Part shown: positions 1 through 5,291 of the stretch, one piece after another
Position numbering within the stretch: the stretch's first letter is position 1
Layout: each line of letters opens with the position of its first letter
Source: Actinomycetota bacterium
GTDB lineage: Bacteria; Actinomycetota; Humimicrobiia; Humimicrobiales; Humimicrobiaceae
Direction: 5' to 3'
Assembly (NCBI GenBank): GCA_023379515.1
Contig: JAMCQQ010000059.1
Location: 1-6,563, forward strand
Length of the DNA stretch: 6,563 nt
The notes under the pieces: generated by a model
The model's input: the letters and a program-made list of their open reading frames with translations, nothing else
Told to the model about the DNA's origin: nothing
Databases searched by the model: none
Position numbers and translations under genes: made by a program

Positions 1-28
1 CTAGATAACCTGGCAGAAGGTGTTAGCC
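1..28 (+). repeat. Inverted repeat copy 1, identical to part of the DUF433 gene
   Basis: These 28 bases equal the reverse complement of 1358-1385 without a mismatch. The repeat is cut by the window edge, so its true length is unknown and may be greater. Beyond base 28 the two copies diverge completely. Confidence 0.85.
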
Positions 29-405
29 AGGAATATATTATATTATGTGACTTTTTAGATTTTTACGCTGGATATAAAAGGAAAAATAAGTTTGAATTTT
101 ACAATGATTTATTTAATCATTCACTGAAGAAAATATCTGCAGATATTGGCTATAAATTTAAAGAAACTCCTGAATCAGTCTACGGAATTACAAGATCATT
201 CTTCTTTGATAAAAAAACTTATGGTCTATTACATACAATCTATAATAAGTCACAGCAATTGTATAAAACACTATATGATGATTACCTATCACTTGGAAAT
301 TTTACAGAGTTAATATTATATATTTATACCGCTAACAATGTAGAGAAGAAAATTCTTAATTTATTTAAATTTGATTTTGGCATTAAGAAAATAATTAAAG
401 AATAA
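1..405 (+). CDS. 3' end of an unrecognised gene that begins with a DUF433-like segment (partial)
   Basis: An open frame runs from the first base of the window to a TAA stop, giving 134 residues with no start codon in view. The first residues, [13 protein letters not shown], match the middle of the DUF433 protein encoded at 1269-1475 ([13 protein letters not shown]). The first 28 bases are identical to the reverse complement of 1358-1385 and are read in the same frame. Similarity then stops abruptly. The remaining ~120 residues are rich in Phe, Tyr, Lys and Ile, for example ITRSFFFDKKTYGLLHTIYN and a C-terminal run of alternating hydrophobic and lysine residues. I recognise no family in them and see no signal peptide or clear membrane segment. 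The gene converges on the protease gene, with 29 bases between the stops. It may be a chimera made by recombination between DUF433 copies, or a genuine fusion; the missing 5' end prevents a decision. Confidence 0.55.
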   Translation, partial: LDNLAEGVSQEYIILCDFLDFYAGYKRKNKFEFYNDLFNHSLKKISADIGYKFKETPESVYGITRSFFFDKKTYGLLHTIYNKSQQLYKTLYDDYLSLGNFTELILYIYTANNVEKKILNLFKFDFGIKKIIKE

Positions 406-434
406 ATTTAATTTGTCTTATCCATAAAAAGCTA

Positions 435-797
435 CTATTCTATTGTTACCTTTGAATTTTTAAAATTTACCTTTAATATTTTGTTTTTGAGAACTTTAGT
501 TCCAATTAAAACATCATTTGTACGGTTAGTTAAACTGAATACTTTAAGTTCACTGCCATCAAAAAATATTTTGCCAATATAAACTTTTTCTTCTACTATA
601 TCGCCGTTAGCTAACTCATACTCTTCTGTACCTAGAAAATCCCAATTAGATTCCTCAATGAGGCTAGCAGGAATGCTAATATAACCATTAAAACCGGTAT
701 CTATGATTGCATTTACTTTTTTTGAATTACTGGTGGAAAGATGAATATCTAATTTAATAATAGGTTCATCAAAATTATTTACGATACCCTCTATCAT
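435..797 (-). CDS. Retropepsin-like clan AA aspartic protease
   Basis: This 120-residue protein fits a single-domain retropepsin-like aspartic protease, which would need to dimerise to build an active site. The catalytic motif D33-T-G lies in AIIDTGFNGYISIP (residues 30-43). A flap-like hairpin follows at about 60-82 (YELANGDIVEE...). The hydrophobic-hydrophobic-Gly motif comes late, at VLIG (96-99), in the order expected for the family. No signal peptide or membrane segment is visible, so it should be cytoplasmic. The start codon overlaps the stop of the upstream gene as ATGA, and AGGAAGG lies 11 bases upstream, so the two are translationally coupled. Bacterial members of this group are known mainly from genome annotation and their substrates are unknown. 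The constant small partner upstream suggests a two-component module, possibly toxin-antitoxin-like, which is inference. Confidence 0.8.
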   Translation of the reverse strand: MIEGIVNNFDEPIIKLDIHLSTSNSKKVNAIIDTGFNGYISIPASLIEESNWDFLGTEEYELANGDIVEEKVYIGKIFFDGSELKVFSLTNRTNDVLIGTKVLKNKILKVNFKNSKVTIE

Positions 798-1042
798 AAG
801 TAAACCTTCCTGAATTTATGAACAACTGGATAGCCAATACGAAAGAATACAAATATTTTGTCGGGGAACCTGCTTCTGGCTTTCTGAGCAGCGTCTAGCT
901 CATCTTCTCCAATAAAATAATTGCCAGAATCTACTTCAATAGCAACAATCTTGCCTTTATTCTTTCTAAATTCAGGTTGGAGTTTTTTATAAATAGCCTT
1001 TCCCTTTTTCGTAAATTCCTCTTTATCCAGTAGCTTTTTCAT
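794..1042 (-). CDS. Small DUF5678-like protein, partner of the aspartic protease
   Basis: This 82-residue basic protein has no catalytic motif that I recognise. Residues 1-28 are strongly basic and probably helical (MKKLLDKEEFTKKGKAIYKK). The rest has the pattern of DUF5678-like proteins: GKIVAIEVDSGNYFIGEDEL (residues 30-49), a short helix (DAAQKARSRF), and then FVFFRIGYPVVHKFR near the C-terminus. As I recall, similar proteins with the RIGYPVVHKFR-type ending sit directly upstream of clan AA aspartic proteases in cyanobacteria and Firmicutes; I cannot confirm that here. It is the first gene of a two-gene operon and its TGA overlaps the protease ATG. A weak AGGAT lies 8 bases before the start. 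It could be the substrate, inhibitor or targeting partner of the protease; the sequence does not say which. Confidence 0.7.
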   Translation of the reverse strand: MKKLLDKEEFTKKGKAIYKKLQPEFRKNKGKIVAIEVDSGNYFIGEDELDAAQKARSRFPDKIFVFFRIGYPVVHKFRKVYL

Positions 1043-1099
1043 TTTTATTATCCTACTATCTTATTAGTTATTTTTTCAGTTTAAAAATTAATTTCCTTT

Positions 1100-1129
1100 A
1101 TTATAACATATGAATAAAATATTTTTTAA
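1100..1129 (-). promoter_or_regulatory. Putative promoter of the DUF5678-like/protease operon
   Basis: On the minus strand a perfect -10 box TATAAT (1100-1105) is preceded after 18 bases by TTAAAA (1124-1129), a 4/6 match to the -35 consensus. Transcription would start near 1093, about 50 bases before the ATG at 1042. The -10 box lies at the end of the decayed toxin reading frame. The AT-rich background makes chance matches likely. Confidence 0.4.
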
Positions 1130-1239
1130 GTTGTGATAAAATGTGTAATTTAACATTGGCAGTCATTGACTCGTATTCAGTTGATTTGATAACAATGACA
1201 AATTCTACAAGCAGATTTTTTATCAATTTTAAATTTCAC
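1101..1239 (-). pseudogene. Remnant of a DUF5615 PIN-like toxin gene, frameshifted and truncated
   Basis: Directly after the minus-strand DUF433 gene a GTG at 1239, with AGGA 8 bases upstream, opens the peptide KFKID. This is the usual beginning of DUF5615 proteins (MKFKIDENLPVE...). After an A6 run (1216-1221) the homology continues in another frame as NLLVEFV, then KSTEYESMTANVKLHILSQL, to a TAA at 1101-1103. Joined across the shift, KFKID-K-NLLVEF and YESMTAN match the DENLP-V-E and GYDAMTV elements of the family. Only about 44 of the usual ~110 residues survive, so the C-terminal part of the PIN-like fold is gone. DUF433-DUF5615 is a predicted toxin-antitoxin pairing with this gene order, and the position supports the call. 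The A6 shift could be a real mutation, a sequencing error or slippage, but the truncation argues for decay. Confidence 0.65.
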
Positions 1240-1268
1240 ATATCTGTTCCTACACCGATGGGAGTAAT

Positions 1269-1547
<279 letters not shown>

Positions 1548-1673
1548 CTATTTATAATATTGTCAAATGGTAAACTATTAGAAGATACCCAGAATTAAAA
1601 AATTAATAATATATAATTTATAACTGGAGGAATCATAGGCAAGTTCTTATAACTCCCTGCTAGTCTGTTCTGT

Positions 1674-1702
1674 TTGACATTTAATTTCCAGTAAAATATT
1701 AT
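1674..1702 (+). promoter_or_regulatory. Putative sigma-A-type promoter for the plus-strand DUF433 gene
   Basis: A perfect -35 TTGACA (1674-1679) is followed after 17 bases by TATTAT (1697-1702), a 5/6 match to the -10 consensus. Transcription would start near 1709, leaving an 84 nt AT-rich leader before the ATG at 1793. A 12-base element, AATATTATAAAT (1696-1707), overlaps the -10 and recurs in inverted orientation at 1550-1561 near the divergent DUF433 gene. It could be a shared operator or simply AT-rich coincidence. Confidence 0.55.
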
Positions 1703-1792
1703 AAATTAAAATCCGCATTCAAAGAAAAAACTTTTTTATATGTTTTTAATAAGTAAATTGAATTAAAATATTATTAATGTAAGAGAAATTAT

Positions 1793-2041
1793 ATGGGAGA
1801 TAAATTAAAAACGAATCCTCTTTTACGGCATATATCTATTGACCCTAATATATGTTTTGGTAAGCCTTGTATTCGTGAAACTCGTATCTGGGTATCATTG
1901 ATTCTTGACCTACTAGCTGATGGTATGAGTGTTGAGGAGCTAATACAAGAGTATCCGCAATTAACAAAAGAGTCTATACGTGCAGCAATTGCCTATGGGG
2001 TAGAGATGTCTCGTGAGAGATATGTGGAAATAGCTAAATAA
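1793..2041 (+). CDS. DUF433 domain protein, predicted orphan antitoxin
   Basis: This 82-residue protein carries a full DUF433 domain. It shows ISIDPNICFGKPCIRETRI (the common GTRI glycine is Glu here), then VSLILDLLADGMSVEELIQE, YPQLTKESIRAAIAYG and a short charged tail. It has the same architecture as the divergent gene at 1269-1475 but differs at many positions, and it does not share the 28-base identical segment, so it is an older paralogue. The ribosome binding site is weak (AAGAGAA, 5 bases before the ATG). No DUF5615 gene follows: only 98 bases separate its stop from the end of the convergent hicB. A short open stretch there (KGKVELTYS...) was not convincing as toxin remains. Its job is presumably DNA binding or antitoxin activity by family; without a partner this is inference. 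Confidence 0.82.
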   Translation: MGDKLKTNPLLRHISIDPNICFGKPCIRETRIWVSLILDLLADGMSVEELIQEYPQLTKESIRAAIAYGVEMSRERYVEIAK

Positions 2042-2139
2042 AAGCTACAAAATGTATCAATAATTTATTTGTGCTTATTAATTTTTTTAAGGGCAAGGTG
2101 GAATTAACATATAGTTGCTTTTATAAGACATGCAAAAGA

Positions 2140-2472
2140 TCAGGATAATTTTGATAAAATATACTTATTAACAGATACTCCTTCTTCTGCCGATTTTATG
2201 GCTAATTTCCTGTGAACTTCAGCAGGAACCCGCAGTGTTAAATTTCCCTTATATTTTTTTAACCCGAATGGTTCTGGTATTTCTTCTTTTTCTTCACGCA
2301 TCCATGCTATTGCTTCTTCAACAACTTTTTCAATTTCTTTAAGTGCGCCTTCAACAGTGCTTCCATGTGCAGCCAGTGAAGGAAATTCAAGACATCTGGC
2401 AATATGTAATTTATCTTCCTCTGACCACTCTACTCTATAAGTATATTTTTCAATTATTTTATTAGTTTTCAT
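2140..2472 (-). CDS. hicB: HicB antitoxin
   Basis: This 110-residue protein has the two-domain layout of HicB antitoxins. Residues 8-60 form the partly degenerate RNase H-like fold (YTYRVEWSEEDKLHIARCLE, then FPSLAAHGSTVEGALKEIEK), which binds and blocks HicA. Residues 76-110 form a ribbon-helix-helix DNA-binding segment (GNLTLRVPAEVHRKLAIKSA, then SVNKYILSKLS). By family it neutralises HicA and represses the operon. The start lies within the last codons of hicA, an 11-base overlap, and has a very strong site, GGAGGTG, 5 bases before the ATG. That should favour antitoxin synthesis over toxin. The likely operator is the palindrome at 2703-2724. All key parts look intact. Confidence 0.9.
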   Translation of the reverse strand: MKTNKIIEKYTYRVEWSEEDKLHIARCLEFPSLAAHGSTVEGALKEIEKVVEEAIAWMREEKEEIPEPFGLKKYKGNLTLRVPAEVHRKLAIKSAEEGVSVNKYILSKLS

Positions 2473-2695
2473 TTTCCACCTCCAATTTTTCCAATGCTTT
2501 TAGTACAAGCTTTACCTGATATGGCTTAGCCATTTTTCCCTCTTTTTGTATATTTATCCTAGGATCACCTTTCCATGGTGTTTTAAAAATATGGTGGCTA
2601 CCTTTTGTTCTTGGGTTCCCAAAATGTTTTATACATATTTTTAGTAAATCATCAAATTTAACATTTTTCGGATTAGACAGCATATCTTTTTCCAT
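2462..2695 (-). CDS. hicA: HicA toxin, mRNA interferase
   Basis: This 77-residue protein belongs to the HicA family, small proteins with a double-stranded-RNA-binding-like fold that cleave mRNA during translation. The catalytic histidine motif is present as KGSHHIFKTP (residues 31-40), preceded by LLKICIKHFG. A conserved basic/hydrophobic tail follows (GKMAKPYQVKLVLKALEKL). It is the first gene of the pair and overlaps hicB by 11 bases. The ATG at 2695 coincides with the predicted transcription start, so this start would be leaderless. The alternative Met5 at 2683 would use a poor GGAAAAAG site and lose only four residues ahead of the domain. Either choice predicts weak toxin translation compared with hicB. 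The toxin looks complete. Confidence 0.88.
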   Translation of the reverse strand: MEKDMLSNPKNVKFDDLLKICIKHFGNPRTKGSHHIFKTPWKGDPRINIQKEGKMAKPYQVKLVLKALEKLEVENEN

Positions 2696-2702
2696 GCATT
2701 AA

Positions 2703-2731
2703 ATGATAGCGCATAAGCTATCATGTGTCAA
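2703..2731 (-). promoter_or_regulatory. hicAB promoter with embedded palindromic operator
   Basis: On the minus strand -35 TTGACA (2726-2731, perfect) and -10 TATCAT (2703-2708, 5/6) are separated by exactly 17 bases. A perfect inverted repeat, ATGATAGC (2703-2710) and GCTATCAT (2717-2724) with a 6-base centre, covers the whole -10 box and nearly the whole spacer. A dimeric ribbon-helix-helix repressor such as HicB bound there would exclude RNA polymerase. The predicted transcription start is 2695-2697, at the hicA ATG. Confidence 0.8.
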
Positions 2732-2885
2732 GAGCACGTATTTTATAAAAAGCAGTTTTAAATATGAAAATTATCCTTTTAGAATAAATTACTACTATTA
2801 TCTCGCATATTACTAAAAAGAATAATCTTTCTTTTAAAAAATTTATTTAAATTTTTAATACATTGGACAGTAATGTCTACATTAA

Positions 2886-3746
2886 TTAATATGTGAATAC
2901 GTTTTTGACCATTATGGTTTTTCCTATAGATTTTGCAATACCGCCAGGGCAAACGAAAAGGGCCATGTGGAAAGAAGTGTAGAGTATGTAAGAAGAAAAG
3001 TATTTTCAAAAAGAGACGATTTTGAAAGTCTTGATAAGGCGCGGTTTTATTTAAAAGAAGAGCTAAAGGTCTTGAATTTAAAGCCCCAGATTCTTCTTAA
3101 CGGCGGTAACGCAGTTCAGATGCTTGAAATAGAGAAAGGACATCTGTATCCAAAACCTCCAAGGTATGATTGTGCAAGATCAGTTGATTCCAGGGTAAGC
3201 AAATACTCCTGTGTGGATGTGGGAGGATGCTACTACTCAGTACCTGATGACCTTGTGGGCCAGTTTGTCCTTACCAAAGCATATGCAGACAAAATAATTT
3301 GTTTTTACAGAAATGAGAAAGTGGCAGAACATAAAAGGCTATACGGAAACCATGAGTGGAAAATAGACATAAACCATTATCTAAAGACATTAAAGGCAAA
3401 ACCAAAAGCCTTTGCGCAAAGCACGGCATTTTCCCAGATGGAACAAAAGCTGCAAACAATATATGGTAAATATTTTGTTGGCTATGAAAAAGACTTTGTG
3501 GAACTCCTGGAAATTACAGGAAAAACAGGAATCGAAAAGATAGAGGCAGCAATAGATGAACTTGAGTCGCTAAAGCCTGGTTCAGTAGACCTGGATAAGA
3601 TTGTTGTTATCTGTTCAAGAAAAAGTCTGTCCTGCAATTTTAGGCCAAAAGCAGATAGCGGCATAGAAGAAGATTGCAAAAAAATGCTTTCCCTTTATGC
3701 TCATATCCTTGAAAACCCTCTTGAAGTTTTGGAGGTGAATGCATGA
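2886..3746 (+). pseudogene. istA: IS21 family transposase IstA, 5'-truncated
   Basis: This is the C-terminal ~286 residues of an IS21 IstA transposase (normally around 500). In-frame homology starts about 2895 with EYVFDHYGFSYRFCN, continues through NEKGHVERSVEYVRRKVFS, and follows an in-frame TAA at 2883. The Glu of GHVE is the third residue of the DDE triad; both catalytic Asp residues and the N-terminal DNA-binding part are missing. The C-terminal Mu-type beta domain is present (YSCVDVGGCYYSVPDDLVGQ, IICFYRNEKVAEHKRLYG). A GTG at 2967 could be mistaken for a start but lies inside the conserved motif. The stop overlaps istB as ATGA, with GGAGGTG just before it, the usual IS21 arrangement. 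Base composition is visibly less AT-rich than the toxin-antitoxin cluster to the left. Confidence 0.88.
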
Positions 3747-4114
3747 AAGATAAAAATGAATTCATTGAAAAGATAATCCTGTATTCAAAAGAAATCCATT
3801 TTCCGGCAATAAGAGAATACTTAACTGAAAATTTGGTGCAAGCAAGAGCTAAAAACTTAAGCTATGAAGAATTTCTATGTGATATCCTGCAAAAAGAATA
3901 TGACGCAAGAACCGAAAACGGAAAACTTGCCAGGATTCGTATTGCTGGTTTTCCGGCTAAAAAATATCTTGAGGACCTAAAGATAGAAGACCTTGCTGTT
4001 GACTGTAGAAATAAACTAAAAACACTAGCAAGCCTTGATTTTATAAAAAATGGCCAGAATGTAATACTTTATGGAAACCCGGGTGTTGGTTATGACAAGT
4101 ATTTTGTTATGTAA
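3743..4114 (+). pseudogene. istB: IS21 helper ATPase IstB, cut at the Walker A motif
   Basis: These 123 codons cover the N-terminal half of IstB, the AAA+ helper that supports IstA-driven transposition (normally about 250 residues). The N-terminal helical region is intact (LVQARAKNLSYEEFLCDILQ, then RIRIAGFPAKKYLEDL). The core begins with FIKNGQNVILYGNPGVG, the start of Walker A. The expected Lys-Thr does not follow; after the GGT at 4088-4090 the frame continues as YDKYFVM and stops. The ATPase site, Walker B and everything after are absent, and the missing half is not found elsewhere in the window. The break lies 16 bases before an inverted repeat, which suggests insertion of another element here. 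The protein cannot be functional as an ATPase. Confidence 0.9.
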
Positions 4115-4172
4115 AGTTTTTACTGGCATTAAGATTAATAACGGTGATTTTCCAGTAAAAAACTTTACATAA
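4107..4172. repeat. Long inverted repeat at the istB break; element end or bidirectional terminator
   Basis: TTATGTAAAGTTTTTACTGG (4107-4126) pairs with 4152-4172 over 20 of 21 positions; the only difference is five versus six A/T in the central run. The loop is 25 bases. It lies between the broken istB and the stop of the integrase fragment, which are convergent. It could terminate transcription in both directions or be the terminal palindrome of the element that brought the tyrosine recombinase. No second copy is in the window. Confidence 0.75.
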
Positions 4173-4183
4173 TATTTAGCCAA

Positions 4184-4525
4184 TTAATTCAATTCCTTTA
4201 ACCATGCCAATAAAGATTTATTTTTCTGCCATGAAGGTGTTTCACCAGCAAAAGCATATGAAGATACTTTTTCTAAAGCTTTTCTTTTCATCTCTCCATC
4301 AATGCGGGCATAAATTTCACTTGTTTGTATACTGACATGTCCAAGCAAGTCTCTGATATATATCAAGTCCACTCCTGCCTGGAGCCAATGGACTGCCCGG
4401 GAATGTCTCAGGCAGTGCGGTGAAATAGTTTCAGGCATTAGTCCGGGTTGTTTTTTTCTAACCATATCAGAATATCTTTTCAGTATATGAATCATACCTT
4501 GCCGGGTTAATTTATTTTGCGATGC
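4184..4525 (-). pseudogene. Tyrosine recombinase/integrase, C-terminal fragment
   Basis: About 113 residues of the catalytic domain of a tyrosine recombinase remain (full length usually 300-400). The frame is open upstream of the ATG at 4495 through SQNKLTRQGMIHILKRYSDM, a typical family segment, so that ATG is internal. Visible active-site elements are H-x-x-R in ISPHCLRHSRAVHWL, the His of LLGH, and the nucleophile Tyr in SEIYARID. The first catalytic Arg and the N-terminal core-binding domain are absent. The wording LRHSRAVHWLQAGVDLIYIR followed by MKRKALEKV resembles recombinases carried by integrase-type transposons and recombinase-in-trio elements more than phage integrases. This rests on memory of sequence style. 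The fragment ends at 4521-4525, where a different transposase fragment begins on the other strand. Confidence 0.85.
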
Positions 4526-4961
4526 AATAGAGACAGACTCGGCATTTGACGGCTATTATGCAATAGCTACAAATGAACAAGGTATTACAGCTGAGGATGC
4601 AATATCGGCATATCATAACCTTTACAAGATTGAACATAGCTTCAGGCTTATGAAATCAAACCTTGAGGTGGCCCCCATATTTGTATGGACACCAAAAAGA
4701 ATAGCCGGTCATTTTGTAATATGCTTCCTGGCATTTCTTCTTGAGCGGCATCTTGAATACAAACTGGCTAAAAATGGTATACCAGCTTCAGCAGATAAAA
4801 TAAGAGATGCCCTAAATTCCTTAAACCTTGCAAAGGTAACAATTAAAGACAGTTGTTTCTTCATTAAAACAAAAGCAGAAGATCTTGCCTATAAAATCTT
4901 AAGAATCTTAAAAATATCCTCCCCCAAAAACATTACGCCAGTTTCCGAATTAAATCTGTAA
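4521..4961 (+). pseudogene. IS1634/IS4-type DDE transposase, C-terminal fragment
   Basis: The plus-strand frame carries DAIETDSAFDGYYAIATNEQ, then YHNLYKIEHSFRLMKSNLEV and GHFVICFLAFLLERHLEYKL, to a TAA at 4959-4961. This is the end of an IS1634-like transposase (normally 500 or more residues). It contains the YREK-type signature of the IS4 superfamily: Tyr, two residues, Leu in place of Arg, three residues, the catalytic Glu (KIEH), six residues, Lys. The two catalytic Asp residues lie in the missing N-terminal two-thirds. The ATG at 4650 is internal and not a start. The left boundary coincides with the end of the integrase fragment, so a deletion or insertion has joined the two. The protein is not functional. 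Confidence 0.85.
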
Positions 4962-5291
4962 AACCTAAAGAAGCAATGGAATTAAAAATAGGCGGGCCAA
5001 TTTTGCCCATTTTGTGCGAGAATTTAAAAATCAACTGACAAAGTATGTCTCCATCCTTTAATTTTATCATATCGTCGCCTACTCATTCACCCACACACTG
5101 AAGTGCATGGAACTCTACCCTTGCGGGTTTGTAGAAAATGTCTGAATTGAGAGGTTTATTATTGCATTACTTAACTTTCAAAGTTAAAAACCGAGTCAAG
5201 GCTTTATTAAATTAAAGATGCTGAATATTCATCAATACTTGAAATAATCTCTCTAATTATTAAAAATGTTGATTTATTCTTCTTTGAAAAA
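4962..5291. other. 330 nt non-coding stretch with possible IS termini
   Basis: No credible gene lies here on either strand. At 4993-5040 a stretch with GGGCCAATTTTG, then CCCATTTTGTGCG, ending in CAACTGACA, resembles the repeat-rich right ends of IS21 elements, which finish with CA. The same place contains a weak hairpin (GGGC 4994-4997, GCCC 5005-5008), too short to call a terminator. A second small hairpin (ACCC 5117-5120, GGGT 5125-5128) has no T-run. A perfect palindrome occurs at 5171-5187. After it the DNA turns strongly AT-rich up to the ABC transporter stop. Confidence 0.5.
5171..5187. repeat. Perfect short palindrome, possible IS end or operator
   Basis: TTAACTTT (5171-5178) and AAAGTTAA (5180-5187) are exact inverted repeats around a single C. 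A-rather than T-rich DNA follows on the plus strand, so it is not a usual terminator. It lies between the transposase remnant and the end of the ABC gene and may mark the boundary of an inserted element. Confidence 0.45.

Noticed and set aside
2042..2139. Possible toxin remnant (KGKVELTYS...) after the plus-strand DUF433 gene
   Set aside because: The open stretch is about 19 codons and lacks any diagnostic DUF5615 motif, unlike the remnant at 1101-1239.
2779..3009. Minus-strand open frame of 76 codons
   Set aside because: It is antisense to the istA fragment at its start, has no recognisable domain and no ribosome binding site.
3271..3679. Two minus-strand open frames within istA (3271-3459 and 3482-3679)
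   Set aside because: Both are shadows of the clearly conserved istA frame on the plus strand.
5014..5018. GTGCG resembling the 5' end of a group II intron
   Set aside because: No domain V-like hairpin, no reverse transcriptase and no 3' boundary are present nearby.
4933..5070. Minus-strand 45-codon frame beginning MIKLKDGDIL
   Set aside because: It overlaps the end of the conserved transposase frame antisense, has no clear ribosome binding site and matches no family I know.
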